Positions 9,445 to 18,919 of a DNA stretch of 64,000 bases are shown piece after piece. The first letter of the stretch is position 1; the number at the start of each line of letters is the position of its first letter. Under the pieces are notes generated by a model that did no database searches, was not told the origin of the DNA, and worked only from the letters and a program-made list of their open reading frames with translations. This DNA is from Gammaproteobacteria bacterium. Its GTDB lineage: Bacteria; Pseudomonadota; Gammaproteobacteria; Pseudomonadales; Azotimanducaceae. The stretch is from positions 15,881 to 79,880 of the forward strand of contig VYFT01000047.1 in the NCBI GenBank assembly GCA_009842245.1. The letters run 5' to 3'. Position numbers and translations under genes: made by a program.

Positions 9445-10056
9445 TCACATATTGGTCGGTCCATCCAATTCGGCTGCGCGCACGTTGGCCTCTCGTTTCC
9501 CAAGACGTTCAGCGTATTCCGTAAAGATTGGTCTCGAGTCTAACGAACCAAACTTCAATGCCCAGTAAACGTGTGAGCCAACATACACATCCGCTGCCGT
9601 GAACTTCTCACCTGTAATGTAGGGCGTATTCTTGAGTGCTTGCTCCAATGTGTCTTGAACTACAGACAGGTTTCCGTAGCCTACCATTGCTTGTTGCCGA
9701 TCTGTGAGTTCCACCTTCAATGTCTTATTCGTAACAGCTTGTTCCACCGGACCTGCCGCAAAGAACAACCAGCGATAGTAGCTTCCACGGTTGTGAAGTT
9801 CTGGTGCAAGTCCAGCTTCTGGAAACGCATCCGCGAGATAGGCACATATCGCCGCGCACTCAGTGACAACTACGTCTCCGTGTTTGATCGCGGGTACTTT
9901 ACCCATAGGATTGATCGCTAGATACTCCGGTCCCTTCATCTCAGCACCCCATTGGACAATATTCGTTTCGTATTCTGTATTTAATTCTTCTAACATCCAA
10001 CGAACCATGCGGCCTCGGGACTGTGGATTGGTGTAGAACGTAAGATACTTATTCAA
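9445..10056 (-). CDS. Glutathione S-transferase family protein
   Basis: The 203-residue product has an N-terminal thioredoxin-like GST domain (FYTNPQSRGRMVRWMLEEL, the cis-proline segment GKVPAIKHGD and the glutathione-binding VVTECAAICAYLAD) and an all-helical C-terminal domain with the N-capping box FTAADVYVG. The start is TTG 10056 with AAGGA seven bases upstream. It probably conjugates or reduces small electrophiles in the cytosol; substrate unknown. A second, different GST gene lies about 120 bases upstream on the same strand. Confidence 0.88.
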   Translation of the reverse strand: MNKYLTFYTNPQSRGRMVRWMLEELNTEYETNIVQWGAEMKGPEYLAINPMGKVPAIKHGDVVVTECAAICAYLADAFPEAGLAPELHNRGSYYRWLFFAAGPVEQAVTNKTLKVELTDRQQAMVGYGNLSVVQDTLEQALKNTPYITGEKFTAADVYVGSHVYWALKFGSLDSRPIFTEYAERLGKREANVRAAELDGPTNM

Positions 10057-10178
10057 CTGTGTTTCCTTGGAGCTGAGAAAAAAGGAGACGAAATTATAGG
10101 TTCATCATGGAACGGGTTTCATTTGTTTTGATCGAACTACCCGAGCACGATCCCAAGAAATGTTTCAGCACTCCTCCG

Positions 10179-10943
10179 TTATTGATTCTCTGGAAGCGAT
10201 TGGCTAGACTGATTAAATAAAAGCTCTCGTCGGCGTTGTTCTTCTTCTGGTGTTAGATCTTTTTTGGCGAGTTCTTCTCCCAACAGACGACCACGCTGAA
10301 AACCAGGTCGTTCACCCAGTTTGTCGGACCAGTTCTTAACATGCGGAAAAGTATTCCATGTCTCTTCACCTAGGACTCGCGCCGCGAGATGAGCCCAAGA
10401 CCAAATTGCGATATCGGCGATCGTTAACTCCTCCATAGCCACGCATGCACTTCCGGAGAGTTGTCTGTTCAACACACCACACAGTCTATCTACCTCCCCA
10501 AGGAATCGCTTTTTGCCATACTCCAATAGTTTCGGGTCTGGTTCGATTTTCGGTGCATAACTGACAAAGTGATTCGCATTGCCCATCATTGGACCCAGGT
10601 TAGCCATTTGCCAATGTACCCATTGCATCACAAGCGTACGACCTCTCGGATCCGAGGGTATGAATTTCCTCTCTTTCGTGGCGATGTATTCCAATATTGC
10701 GCCTGACTCAAATACTGACAGCGGCGGTCCGCCATCTAAGGGTTTATGGTCTACGATGGCGGGCATTCGATTATTCGGACTAATTTTTAAAAATTCTGGT
10801 TTAAATTGATCTCCAGCACCAATGTCAACAGGAACGAGCTTATAGGGTGTTGCGCATTCTTCGAGCATTATTGAAACTTTCCAACCATTTGGGGTTGGCC
10901 AGTAATAAAAGTCTATCAATTGTGTCGTCTCGGTGATATTCAA
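10179..10943 (-). CDS. Glutathione S-transferase, YfcG/YghU-like
   Basis: The 254-residue GST carries the Ure2/YfcG-type N-terminus IDFYYWPTPNGWKVSIMLEE, the SPNNRMPAIVD segment and VFESGAILEYIA, and in the C-terminal domain WVHWQMANLGPMMG. By family it is a disulfide-bond oxidoreductase using glutathione. The only in-frame start near the domain is TTG 10943, with no clear ribosome site, so the exact start is uncertain. It lies upstream of the other GST gene on the same strand and is divergent from the serine hydrolase gene. Confidence 0.85.
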   Translation of the reverse strand: MNITETTQLIDFYYWPTPNGWKVSIMLEECATPYKLVPVDIGAGDQFKPEFLKISPNNRMPAIVDHKPLDGGPPLSVFESGAILEYIATKERKFIPSDPRGRTLVMQWVHWQMANLGPMMGNANHFVSYAPKIEPDPKLLEYGKKRFLGEVDRLCGVLNRQLSGSACVAMEELTIADIAIWSWAHLAARVLGEETWNTFPHVKNWSDKLGERPGFQRGRLLGEELAKKDLTPEEEQRRRELLFNQSSQSLPENQ

Positions 10944-11101
10944 AACGCATATGATAATCGGGTCTGAAGACCCGATAAAATATACGAAGCGGTGTGCAGC
11001 GATAGAAGTCTTTAGACTTATTCTTCACTTGAGATATTGCGCATTCTCGAAACTTAAGCCGTGCGTTCAATGTCTACTCACAATAGCGCAGAGAAAAATC
11101 G

Positions 11102-12766
11102 ATGAGTTCAATAGTCAAGTCATTTTTTTGTTTCATAGGTGTCATGTTGCCTTCATTCGTTTGCACGTACGCGGTAGCGTCTGACCAAATCATCGACGTG
11201 AAAACCGAACTTCAGCAGTTAATCGACGACCATAAGGTACGCGCTGCAGTTGTTATGTACGTTGAAGGAGACTCCGAAGTCAATGGGCTCGAGAAGCTGG
11301 GAGAAATTTCAGACAGTAAACGCGAAGTACCGGACGAGACTTCCACCGTCTTCGAAATTGGATCGATAACGAAAGTATTCACGGCATTGCTCGTTCAAAC
11401 TCTTGTTGACGACGATCTTCTCGATTGGGATGATACGATTAGCGAAGTTCTCCCGGAAATCGAATTTGCTAATGATGCGGTGGAAAGTGTGACTTTACGT
11501 GAACTAGCAACACACCGATCCGGGTTACCTCGACTCCCAACGAACTTCACCCAAACCGCAATACCCGGAAACCCAATGGATCCCTATGCGAACTACGGTT
11601 CTCAGGATCTCTTGGCTTTCTTAGAGTCTTTTGAACCAACGGAACTGAAAAAAGAGTACGCCTACTCCAACTTTGGATTTGCTCTATTAGGTTACATCGC
11701 TGCGACAACTCTAGATACGAACTACGCGGAGGCTATGAGCCAAAAAGTGTTTCAGCCTCTCGAAATGAACAATTCCACCGCCTTTGACTCCATCGAACAC
11801 GACACGGAACTAGCAGCTGGATATAGCAATACTGCAAATATGGGTTTGTGGACATTCAATGCTCACGCGGGTGCAGGAGTGATTCGATCTACAGCACGGG
11901 ATATGTACAAATTTATCGTTGCGAATCTTCGCGAAACTGATGACGCGATTCACCACGCGATCCGCGCTATACGAGAACTGCAGTATGAAACCGATCATGC
12001 GTTGGGATGGATTACTGAAACGAGCAGGAACGACACGACGGTGTTCACACACAGTGGACTGACTGGCGGATATGCGAGTTTTTTAGCAATAGACCCTGAA
12101 GCTAAAAGCGGGTGGGTGATTCTTACAGCATCGACCGAATCTGACAGAATAACTTCACTTGGCAGTTCGTTCTATCGAGATTTGGCATCACTTAAATCCA
12201 TAGACATTGCACCGTACCTCGGAGTCTATTCGCTGGGTCAGAACCAATACATGACTGTTTCTGACTACCATGGCAACCTTCAACTACAAGTGACTACTAG
12301 ACAACCGTTTGTGCTCGAACACGACGCAGATCACCGATTTACGCTTCAAGCATTGAATTATTCTGCCGTGTTCGAACTTGGAAAAGATGGCGGAGCAACT
12401 TCGTTGAAATGGTCAGAACCCGGAGTGTCTATCGACGCTAAACGAGTTGACGACAAATATGGAGTCCCAATTCGAGAGGAAGTGTCAATAGACTCTGAAC
12501 TTCTAACAGAGTACGTCGGAGAGTATCAACTACCGTTCGGTATGGTTGCCGCTGTAAAGCAAATTGAAGATCGTCTATTCGTTCAGGTAACGGGGCAACC
12601 CGAATTTCGAGTGTTTCCCAAGTCCCCTACCCGTTTTTTCTACAAAGCGCTTGATGCCGAGATTGAGTTTAAAAAAGATGGTAAAGATGGTCAAGGCACG
12701 GTAACGGGAACAGTGTTTCATCAAGGTGGTGAACACTTTGCTCCACGGATCAAAGACAAAGAATAG
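11102..12766 (+). CDS. Secreted serine hydrolase, beta-lactamase/PBP (class C) family
   Basis: The 554-residue product begins with a signal peptide (SFFCFIGVMLPSFVCTYAVA). The catalytic SxxK motif is in FEIGSITKVFTALL, the tyrosine motif in YAYSNFGFALLG and the third motif in THSGLTGGY. After residue about 370 there are two similar small beta-rich domains (IAPYLGVYSL... and LTEYVGEYQL...), as in many periplasmic esterases and D-aminopeptidases of this family. Activity could be esterase, peptidase or beta-lactamase-like; sequence alone does not decide. The stop abuts the stop of the convergent amidohydrolase gene with no spacer. Confidence 0.85.
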   Translation: MSSIVKSFFCFIGVMLPSFVCTYAVASDQIIDVKTELQQLIDDHKVRAAVVMYVEGDSEVNGLEKLGEISDSKREVPDETSTVFEIGSITKVFTALLVQTLVDDDLLDWDDTISEVLPEIEFANDAVESVTLRELATHRSGLPRLPTNFTQTAIPGNPMDPYANYGSQDLLAFLESFEPTELKKEYAYSNFGFALLGYIAATTLDTNYAEAMSQKVFQPLEMNNSTAFDSIEHDTELAAGYSNTANMGLWTFNAHAGAGVIRSTARDMYKFIVANLRETDDAIHHAIRAIRELQYETDHALGWITETSRNDTTVFTHSGLTGGYASFLAIDPEAKSGWVILTASTESDRITSLGSSFYRDLASLKSIDIAPYLGVYSLGQNQYMTVSDYHGNLQLQVTTRQPFVLEHDADHRFTLQALNYSAVFELGKDGGATSLKWSEPGVSIDAKRVDDKYGVPIREEVSIDSELLTEYVGEYQLPFGMVAAVKQIEDRLFVQVTGQPEFRVFPKSPTRFFYKALDAEIEFKKDGKDGQGTVTGTVFHQGGEHFAPRIKDKE

Positions 12767-14113
12767 TCAGTTGAGCACTCGTTGACGGCACCGGATAGTA
12801 TCCGACACTTGTGAGACGTTTCGACTGACACTCTCTGGATCAAAGGTCAGAAACTCTCCATTGTTAAACAGACACACTCCGTCTACAAACACTGTTTGTA
12901 CGTCGCTAGCATGCGTAGCATTTACCAGATGGGATTCGATGTCGTACATGGGTAATTGATGAGCATTCTTTAACCCCACCTGTATGAGATCAGCTCGCAT
13001 CCCTTCCCGCAACGTCCCAATTTCACTACCCAGACCAATAGCATCTGCACCCCTCCTTGTTGCCATTTCAAGTACAACTCTAGCGGGTAAAACCGTTGGG
13101 TCCATGGTTGTGACCTTCTGAAGGTAAGCAGCAAGACGCATTTCTTCCCACAAATCGAGATCGTTGTTGGTCGCTGCACCGTCAGTGCCTAACCCAACGA
13201 TGACTCCAGCATCTAGATACTCGGCAATAGGGGCAATCCCAGAAGCGATCTTCGAATTTGACGTCGGGTTGTGAATTACTCCGACTCCGCGTTTTGCGAG
13301 GATGTCAACCTCGTGCTTCGTCGTCCAAATCACATGGGCAGCGATTACGTGTGGAGTAAAGAAATCGATGCTGTCCAGGAACTCGACAGGAGCAGCATCG
13401 TAGGTGGTTTCGGAAAAATTCTTCTCAAATTGCGACTCCGCTATGTGAATGTGGACCGGTACTCCGTACTCAACTCCAAGTTTATGTAGTTCAATTAGGT
13501 GTTCTCGTTTGAGCGTGTAAATCGCATGCCCACCAAGAATTGGTTTGACAGTTGAGGATGACCTCGTCGAAGACCAATTCTCAATAAATGTCTTGGCTTG
13601 TTGCCACTGTTCTTCGATGTCCTTTGCGTCGTTCCTAGGTTGATCCACGACTGTTGCAGAAATCAGAGCGCGTAATCCAATTTCATCTACTACTTTTGCA
13701 GCCACGTCATGAAAAAAGTACATGTCGACAAACGTCGTCGTACCGCCTCGTATCATTTCCCAACACGCTAACTGCGTTCCCACTTGAACGAATTCTTCAT
13801 TTACTACTGCCGCTTCGATTGGGTTGATGTGTTCATTGAGCCATTCCATAAGGGGTACGTCATCAGAGTATCCCCGAAGCAACGTCATCGCGGCATGCGT
13901 ATGTCCGTTAATGAGACCCGGAAGAAGCACTTTGTCTTTTCCTAGAAATTCGATTTGGGTGGTAAACTGCCTTCGTAGATCATGCTCGCTACCGACGGCA
14001 ACTAACCTTCCTTGATCTATAGCTACACCACCATTGGTGATGACTTGTCGCGCTTCGTCCATAGTCACCACATAGTCGCCCCAAACGATCTTTTCGACAT
14101 TTTGCCGAGGCAT
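12767..14113 (-). CDS. Amidohydrolase, TRZ/ATZ family (MtaD-like deaminase)
   Basis: The 448-residue metal-dependent amidohydrolase has NGHTHAAMTLLRGYSDD near residue 70 (metal HxH), GGHAIYTL, HIHIAES, HVIWTT and LGTDGAATNNDLDLWEEMR. This set is typical of 5'-methylthioadenosine/S-adenosylhomocysteine deaminases and related TRZ/ATZ enzymes; the precise purine or triazine-like substrate is not proven. I chose ATG 14113 because AAGAG lies 6 bases upstream, while the TTG at 14119 touches that site. The protein is cytosolic. It lies 47 bases downstream of a lipoprotein gene. Confidence 0.85.
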   Translation of the reverse strand: MPRQNVEKIVWGDYVVTMDEARQVITNGGVAIDQGRLVAVGSEHDLRRQFTTQIEFLGKDKVLLPGLINGHTHAAMTLLRGYSDDVPLMEWLNEHINPIEAAVVNEEFVQVGTQLACWEMIRGGTTTFVDMYFFHDVAAKVVDEIGLRALISATVVDQPRNDAKDIEEQWQQAKTFIENWSSTRSSSTVKPILGGHAIYTLKREHLIELHKLGVEYGVPVHIHIAESQFEKNFSETTYDAAPVEFLDSIDFFTPHVIAAHVIWTTKHEVDILAKRGVGVIHNPTSNSKIASGIAPIAEYLDAGVIVGLGTDGAATNNDLDLWEEMRLAAYLQKVTTMDPTVLPARVVLEMATRRGADAIGLGSEIGTLREGMRADLIQVGLKNAHQLPMYDIESHLVNATHASDVQTVFVDGVCLFNNGEFLTFDPESVSRNVSQVSDTIRCRQRVLN

Positions 14114-14160
14114 GCTCAACTCTTACTTAATTGGGAGGTTCCGGAGGAAGAGTCCGAAAG

Positions 14161-14736
14161 TTATTCTGATTCGCTGGATTCGCTCGATTTCTGTTCTTTG
14201 TCGTAAACACGCGTTAAAGAGAACTTTTCACGATTCGCAATAACTTTCACGGTAATCTCAAGACGTTCGCCAGACTCGGTCAATGTGAGTTTCTCTATGC
14301 CTTGAATTGCTTCTCTTTTCTTTGCGATGATCAATGACTGACCGATCCAACCAACATCTAAAAACCAGCCATCCCGAACCTGCCGGCCCCAATTCAGATC
14401 GATAAACGGTGTGTCTTCGTACTGTAGTCCTATGAACTTTTCATCTTGTGCAATCTCGATAAAACTCGATTTAACAACAGGAAAATCTTGCTCTATAAAA
14501 ATGGCCGAAGCGGTAGGATCACTTCTTTGGCCTTCGACCGAAGCTTGTCGTTCCGTATCCCAAATAGCATCTACGTCTGGAGCTGGGTCACTCGCATCGA
14601 CCACAAGATTCCAACGGCCTGAGAGATCGAACGAATTTGGGACTTGGTATGTCATATTGGCGCATCCAGCAAACGCGAACACTATGACAGTGGTAGAGAA
14701 CAGAGTCAATATTGTGTTCATCGGCATGTGCCCCAT
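14161..14736 (-). CDS. Hypothetical lipoprotein
   Basis: The product has a hydrophobic leader (ILTLFSTTVIVFAFAGC) ending in a lipobox-like FAGC, so it is probably a lipoprotein of about 170 mature residues. The mature part contains FDLSGRWNLVVDAS and repeated beta-strand-like segments and ends in a charged serine-rich tail. No family is recognised. Several ATG codons (14736, 14727, 14721) are possible; the GTG at 14772 lacks a ribosome site. I used 14736 arbitrarily among the ATGs. It lies just upstream of the amidohydrolase gene. Confidence 0.5.
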   Translation of the reverse strand: MGHMPMNTILTLFSTTVIVFAFAGCANMTYQVPNSFDLSGRWNLVVDASDPAPDVDAIWDTERQASVEGQRSDPTASAIFIEQDFPVVKSSFIEIAQDEKFIGLQYEDTPFIDLNWGRQVRDGWFLDVGWIGQSLIIAKKREAIQGIEKLTLTESGERLEITVKVIANREKFSLTRVYDKEQKSSESSESE

Positions 14737-14881
14737 CGGTTCGACTACTCGTATTGTAATCGCGTGTTGCACTCACAGAATTACGTGAAAGAGCTGATTC
14801 ATGCGTGCTGATCAATTAATTGAGAGTGCACAAAAAACGCGTCCGCACGAAAGCGTTCAAAAACAAAAAAGTTTCGAGCTT

Positions 14882-15673
14882 TTATAACATCGTGTAAGGA
14901 TTCGCTACATGTAATTGTCCGGCTTCAATTAACCAGCCAACAATCGCAGGTATGAGTGCGATTATGAAACACAGAGGCATTGGTTTTTCGATCCATTTAT
15001 GCATACCCACGGATCGAATCCAGACGGTCCAAACGACAGGAACTGTAAGTGTTAAAGCAAATGCATTCGTCTCGAGTCCAGGAATCCAACGCAAGGGCGC
15101 TTGTAAACCATATGGATCATATACTCCTGCCCACACAGTCGGAAGAGTTGCAAGTAGGAGAAAAATCACCAGTGGCATCGAGGTCCAAAGCGAAAAGCCA
15201 ATCCAATCGCTCCACTGTTTAGAACACTTCATCATGTTGCCAGCAATGAGAAAATAGGTCGCTTCGAGTAACAGGACTATCGCAAGAGTACACAACATAG
15301 ACATTGGACCAAAAAAAGTCTGTACTTTTCTCAACGAGTGAATCCCCTTTTCGGATGTGAGCGTCTCCATTATTTCTTCGGTCTGCTCTCGGTGCGATCT
15401 CATCGTCTCTTCGAATTCCTCTTCGCTCATGTCGCGCCGAATGGGAGTGCGACCAAGGATCTCAGCAATCTGCTCTTGCCATTCACTAGAAAGCTCAAGG
15501 GAAGCGTCGTGAATACGGAGATACTCTTCGTCCGAGATAAACCAACCTTGTAGAGCCCCGAACACTAATACAAAAAAAGTCAATACTGCCAGGGGTAAAA
15601 CTAAGGGAATTCGCGTACGCAAGGAAGCAAACACCTTCCCGGGAACAATTAAAACTCTCAGAAGATCAATCAT
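14882..15673 (-). CDS. Yip1-like multi-pass membrane protein
   Basis: The 263-residue product has a first transmembrane helix after MIDLLRVLIVPGKVFASLRTR, then a charged helical region (residues 50-110) and four further membrane helices. The N-terminal P-G-x-V-F-x-S motif and overall topology fit the bacterial Yip1 domain family (PF04893-like). The conserved W-P/S-x-W-x-G-F-x-L-W motif appears as WSDWIGFSLWTSMPL. Function is unknown. A shorter paralogue lies next to it at 15908-16588 with the same motifs. Confidence 0.65.
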   Translation of the reverse strand: MIDLLRVLIVPGKVFASLRTRIPLVLPLAVLTFFVLVFGALQGWFISDEEYLRIHDASLELSSEWQEQIAEILGRTPIRRDMSEEEFEETMRSHREQTEEIMETLTSEKGIHSLRKVQTFFGPMSMLCTLAIVLLLEATYFLIAGNMMKCSKQWSDWIGFSLWTSMPLVIFLLLATLPTVWAGVYDPYGLQAPLRWIPGLETNAFALTLTVPVVWTVWIRSVGMHKWIEKPMPLCFIIALIPAIVGWLIEAGQLHVANPYTML

Positions 15674-15907
15674 TGATGAACACTTATGAATAGACTAGTA
15701 GCTAACAAATTTTCGATTACACGATTGTAAATACGAGCGTGGTTGACGACTAAACAACATAGACAAGAAAATTCTTTCAGATACAGAATTATGTCTGCTT
15801 AAGAGTGTTTTATCTAGTTAGTCGAACAATTCTCCAAACACCTCTTTGGACTCTATGATTTCCTGCGTCTAATCGAAGAAGCGAATTGCTGTTAGCTCTC
15901 TTTGTGC

Positions 15908-16588
15908 TTAAATAGTACTGAACGTTGTCATGAGACTGGTAGCAATGAGTAACTGCAACAACCACGGAACGAGCACGATGATCAAACAAATTGGATACGT
16001 CCGCTCAGTCCAGTGATGTAAACCCACCGTTTGAATCCACACCGCCCATAGCGTCCCGAAAGTGATGTGCACTGCAAAAGCGTTGTCTTGCATACCAGGA
16101 ACCCATGCGAGAGGCGTTAAGTACTGTTTGGGCGATATCTCGCCGGTTACGAGTGTCGCAAACGCGAATAGGAAGTAGTAAAGTGCTAAAGGCATCATCG
16201 ACCATAGCGTAAAACCAAACCATTCTGGCCACGATCGTCGTACTTCGCTTGAATTCCCCGTTACTTGAAAGTATGTCGACAGGATCAATACACCGACGCA
16301 GAGCCAGATTAGCGCGCTGACGGGCGCGACGAATACCTGAGTTGTTCTATTCCATGAATATCGTTCAGGATTACCTACGTCTAAGCCCTGCTCACTCAAA
16401 GTTTCAAACGCGAATTCAAGAACTTCTTGCGTCATTTTGCTGCTATCGGAAACGAACAAAGGTTGGATCGCTGAGAACACGCCGACACAGAGTATCAATG
16501 CGAGCAGTGGTTGGATGATTGGTACTTCATCCTTCATCGTAGAGAAGACTGCACCGGGTGCAATGAATATTTTTAAAAGATTGGCCAT
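15908..16588 (-). CDS. Yip1-like membrane protein, paralogue
   Basis: The 226-residue product is clearly related to the 14882-15673 protein: MANLLKIFIAPGAVFSTMKDEVP, WPEWFGFTLWSMMPLALYY, then PLAWVPGMQDNAFAVHITFGTLWAVWIQTVGLHHW against PLRWIPGLETNAFALTLTVPVVWTVWIRSVGMHKW in the paralogue. It lacks part of the charged loop between the first helices. About five membrane helices are predicted. The pair are separated by 234 bases, so they arose by tandem duplication but are probably transcribed from separate promoters. Function unknown. Confidence 0.65.
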   Translation of the reverse strand: MANLLKIFIAPGAVFSTMKDEVPIIQPLLALILCVGVFSAIQPLFVSDSSKMTQEVLEFAFETLSEQGLDVGNPERYSWNRTTQVFVAPVSALIWLCVGVLILSTYFQVTGNSSEVRRSWPEWFGFTLWSMMPLALYYFLFAFATLVTGEISPKQYLTPLAWVPGMQDNAFAVHITFGTLWAVWIQTVGLHHWTERTYPICLIIVLVPWLLQLLIATSLMTTFSTI

Positions 16589-16992
16589 CCGAATAACACC
16601 TATCTACTGAGTACCCAGCAGAACGGTGCAATGATTGAAAGTCAAGTTTTAAAAATTGTATTGACGTAGCATCTTCAAGGCTGATCTCTTTCCGAGCTAG
16701 ACTACTATGTTGAAACGTATCCGCGGTTCGACTTTGTTGCGAGTTGTTTTGGAGTAGTAAGGGGCTATCCGAAGGGCTGAAAGAATATACACCGCATTAA
16801 TTTTGTGATAACACGACAGTGTATTAGGAGACCAGCGAGGAGCTACAATTCACGAAATATGAGAAACTCAATCAATTCATCGCCGTAACAGTCGCGGCGA
16901 GTATAGGAATTAACACTAATGAGAAGTGCGTTTGTATTCAACTGGTTTATTAAATCGATACTCAATCAACTTGAAGATGTTGGAGTCACACG
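16589..16992. other. Intergenic region between divergent genes
   Basis: These 404 bases separate the Yip1-like gene (minus) and a VOC-family gene (plus), so they should hold two promoters. I see no RNA gene, no long repeat and no convincing terminator. A 25-codon open frame at 16919-16996 overlaps the VOC start and is listed separately. Confidence 0.5.
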
Positions 16993-16996
16993 GTGA
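16919..16996 (+). CDS. Possible 25-codon upstream ORF coupled to the VOC gene
   Basis: An ATG at 16919 opens a frame of 25 codons (MRSAFVFNWFIK...) whose TGA overlaps the GTG start of the next gene (GTGA). AGGA lies ten bases upstream. The overlap would allow translational coupling, which would also support the weak GTG start downstream. No homologue is recognised, and it may be chance. Confidence 0.2.
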   Translation: MRSAFVFNWFIKSILNQLEDVGVTR

Positions 16997-17385
16997 AGCT
17001 CGCACTCATCAAATCAAGACCGATGTTGATTTGTCGCGATGTCCAAGCGATGATCCAGTTCTATGTCAAAACACTGGGTTTTCGAATTGAGGACCGAATG
17101 GACGATGTTGGACTAAGCGGATGGGCAGCCATCTCGCGGGACCAATTTGAAATCATGCTTGCAAGTCCATCGTATATACCTGCCCCGCCTATGGACGAAA
17201 CACCACTGAATCAGGTGATACTCTATGTGGAAGTAACTGCGTTATCCAAGCTAAGGGAGGAAATTGTCGAAACCGAACACCCCATTGGACCAACAGAAAC
17301 TCGTTTCTACGGGCATCGCGAGTTTGAAATCTTGGATCCTGAGGGACACAGAATTATTTTTGCCGAGAAAATCCGCAGTCAATAG
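16993..17385 (+). CDS. VOC-family (glyoxalase/bleomycin-resistance fold) protein
   Basis: The 130-residue single-domain protein has two beta-alpha-beta-beta-beta modules: ICRDVQAMIQFYVKTLGFRIEDR and then ILYVEVTALSKLREEI with FYGHREFEILDPEGHRIIFAE. The final E-F-x-I-x-D-P-E-G-H block is the usual metal-site region of vicinal-oxygen-chelate proteins. The substrate cannot be inferred. The start is GTG 16993, without a strong ribosome site unless coupled to the small upstream frame. It is convergent with a second VOC gene. Confidence 0.82.
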   Translation: MKLALIKSRPMLICRDVQAMIQFYVKTLGFRIEDRMDDVGLSGWAAISRDQFEIMLASPSYIPAPPMDETPLNQVILYVEVTALSKLREEIVETEHPIGPTETRFYGHREFEILDPEGHRIIFAEKIRSQ

Positions 17386-17415
17386 CAGCACCAGTTTCAC
17401 TCCTCGCTCGAAATG

Positions 17416-17814
17416 TCATGTTTCGACTAGAGACTCAAAGCATAGTGTTCGACCGTCGGGGTCAGTTAAGAAAATCTGTTTCATCCCATAGAATTCGATT
17501 TTGGGTACTGACACCTTCAACCCATTCGCAAGAATCTGCGTATAGAGAGCGTCAACATCGTCAGTGATGAAATAGAGCTGAATTCCATTGTTTTCACTCG
17601 TCGGTTTTTCTTGCGTGTCTGAATCTACAATTTCTTGTAACATTAGTGCAGCATCGTAAAATTCGACTCGACACCACTGAATCTGATTGTTAGGTTTCCA
17701 AGATTCGGTAATTTTGAAGCCAATTTCTTCATAGAATCGTATCGCTTGTTCCATGTTCTCTACCCACAATAAGGGCACAACTGCTAGTTTCGAGATACTT
17801 TCGTCATGCGGCAT
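17416..17814 (-). CDS. VOC-family protein
   Basis: The 132-residue single-domain VOC protein shows VVPLLWVENMEQAIRFYEEIGF at the N-terminus and VDALYTQILANGL plus EFYGMKQIFLTDPDGRTLCFE at the C-terminus. ATG 17814 is chosen because GGAGG lies 6 bases upstream; the TTG at 17820 is too close. It faces the other VOC gene tail to tail (30-base gap). The two share the fold but differ in sequence, so ancient duplication or independent acquisition are both possible. Confidence 0.82.
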   Translation of the reverse strand: MPHDESISKLAVVPLLWVENMEQAIRFYEEIGFKITESWKPNNQIQWCRVEFYDAALMLQEIVDSDTQEKPTSENNGIQLYFITDDVDALYTQILANGLKVSVPKIEFYGMKQIFLTDPDGRTLCFESLVET

Positions 17815-17906
17815 GATCAACCTCCTTGAATTGCTACTCGCGTAATATCCTTAACATCGTGAATTTGTGTCTTTGACCTCCCTATCAAAAAACTATTCTA
17901 TCCTCC

Positions 17907-18896
17907 GTGAATAACGACGTTAACCGAGCGCAGAGCATGTTTGCGCAATACGCAGAAGCAATGCAGGCAACTGCGAATCTGTTAGACCTAAATTTTCAAC
18001 GTGCAGTCGATACCGTCGCTCAGCTTGATGCCTTGTTGATTATCACGGGACTCGGTAAAAGTGGTTTAGTCGGACAAAAAGCTGCTGCAACATTTTCCAG
18101 CACCGGTACTCGCGCCGTCTTTGTTCATCCTGTAGAAGCACTGCATGGGGATTCGGGCGTGATTGAACCCGGTGCAGCACTGCTGGCGATCTCGAAGGGC
18201 GGAGGCAATGTTGAAACCATCGAATTCACCCGGCAATTTAAAACGGTCGCGCACGGACCGGTGATGACGCTTACCGAACCTAATTCCAACCTTGAGTCCT
18301 ACGGAGATATTGCTCTCAACATTCCTAAACTACCCGAAATCGACGAATGGGATCTAGCACCCACTACCAGTACCATCACGTCCTTGAGCGTATGCGACAT
18401 CCTAGCAATTTGTGTACAGCAACAGAGAGGTTTGACCGCGGAACACTTTGCCCAGTTTCATCCGCACGGAACGTTAGGAAAACGTTTGCTTTTGCACGTC
18501 CGAGACTTCATGGTATCTGGTGATGCTTTGCCGTTGCAATCGGTGAAGGCTAGTTTCTCGAAACTCCTTTACGAAATTTCCTCTAAAGGACTAGGTTCGG
18601 TATTGCTTATTAATGATGACGCAAGCTTTCATGGAATGATTACCGATGGGGACATACGTCGTCTGCTTGAGCGTGAAGAAGACATCACAAAACTCAATGC
18701 GCACGAGTGTTATCAACTCAGTCGGCGTGGAACTGACCTACCGCAAGTCTCGCATGGTACAACATCCGCCGAAACAATGGCTATTGATTGTCTCAAACAA
18801 ATGCAAATGGATCGGATCACTGCGCTTGTGGTACTCGACGAGAATAAACCGATTGGGATCATTCGGCTTCAAGACCTCATTGCTGCGGGGCTGTAG
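17907..18896 (+). CDS. kdsD: D-arabinose 5-phosphate isomerase (KdsD/KpsF/GutQ family)
   Basis: The 329-residue product has an N-terminal SIS domain (LIITGLGKSGLVGQKAAATFSS, HPVEALHGDSGVI, LLAISKGGGNVETIEF) and two C-terminal CBS domains (VRDFMVSGDALP... and LKQMQMDRITALVV). The catalytic histidine region FHPHGTLGKRL is present. The enzyme interconverts ribulose 5-phosphate and arabinose 5-phosphate for Kdo and lipopolysaccharide synthesis. It is not in the usual kdsC-lpt cluster, so a capsule-linked KpsF role is also possible. The start is GTG with no clear ribosome site. Confidence 0.88.
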   Translation: MNNDVNRAQSMFAQYAEAMQATANLLDLNFQRAVDTVAQLDALLIITGLGKSGLVGQKAAATFSSTGTRAVFVHPVEALHGDSGVIEPGAALLAISKGGGNVETIEFTRQFKTVAHGPVMTLTEPNSNLESYGDIALNIPKLPEIDEWDLAPTTSTITSLSVCDILAICVQQQRGLTAEHFAQFHPHGTLGKRLLLHVRDFMVSGDALPLQSVKASFSKLLYEISSKGLGSVLLINDDASFHGMITDGDIRRLLEREEDITKLNAHECYQLSRRGTDLPQVSHGTTSAETMAIDCLKQMQMDRITALVVLDENKPIGIIRLQDLIAAGL

Positions 18897-18919
18897 CGGC
18901 TTGAAGTTCCTAGCAAACG

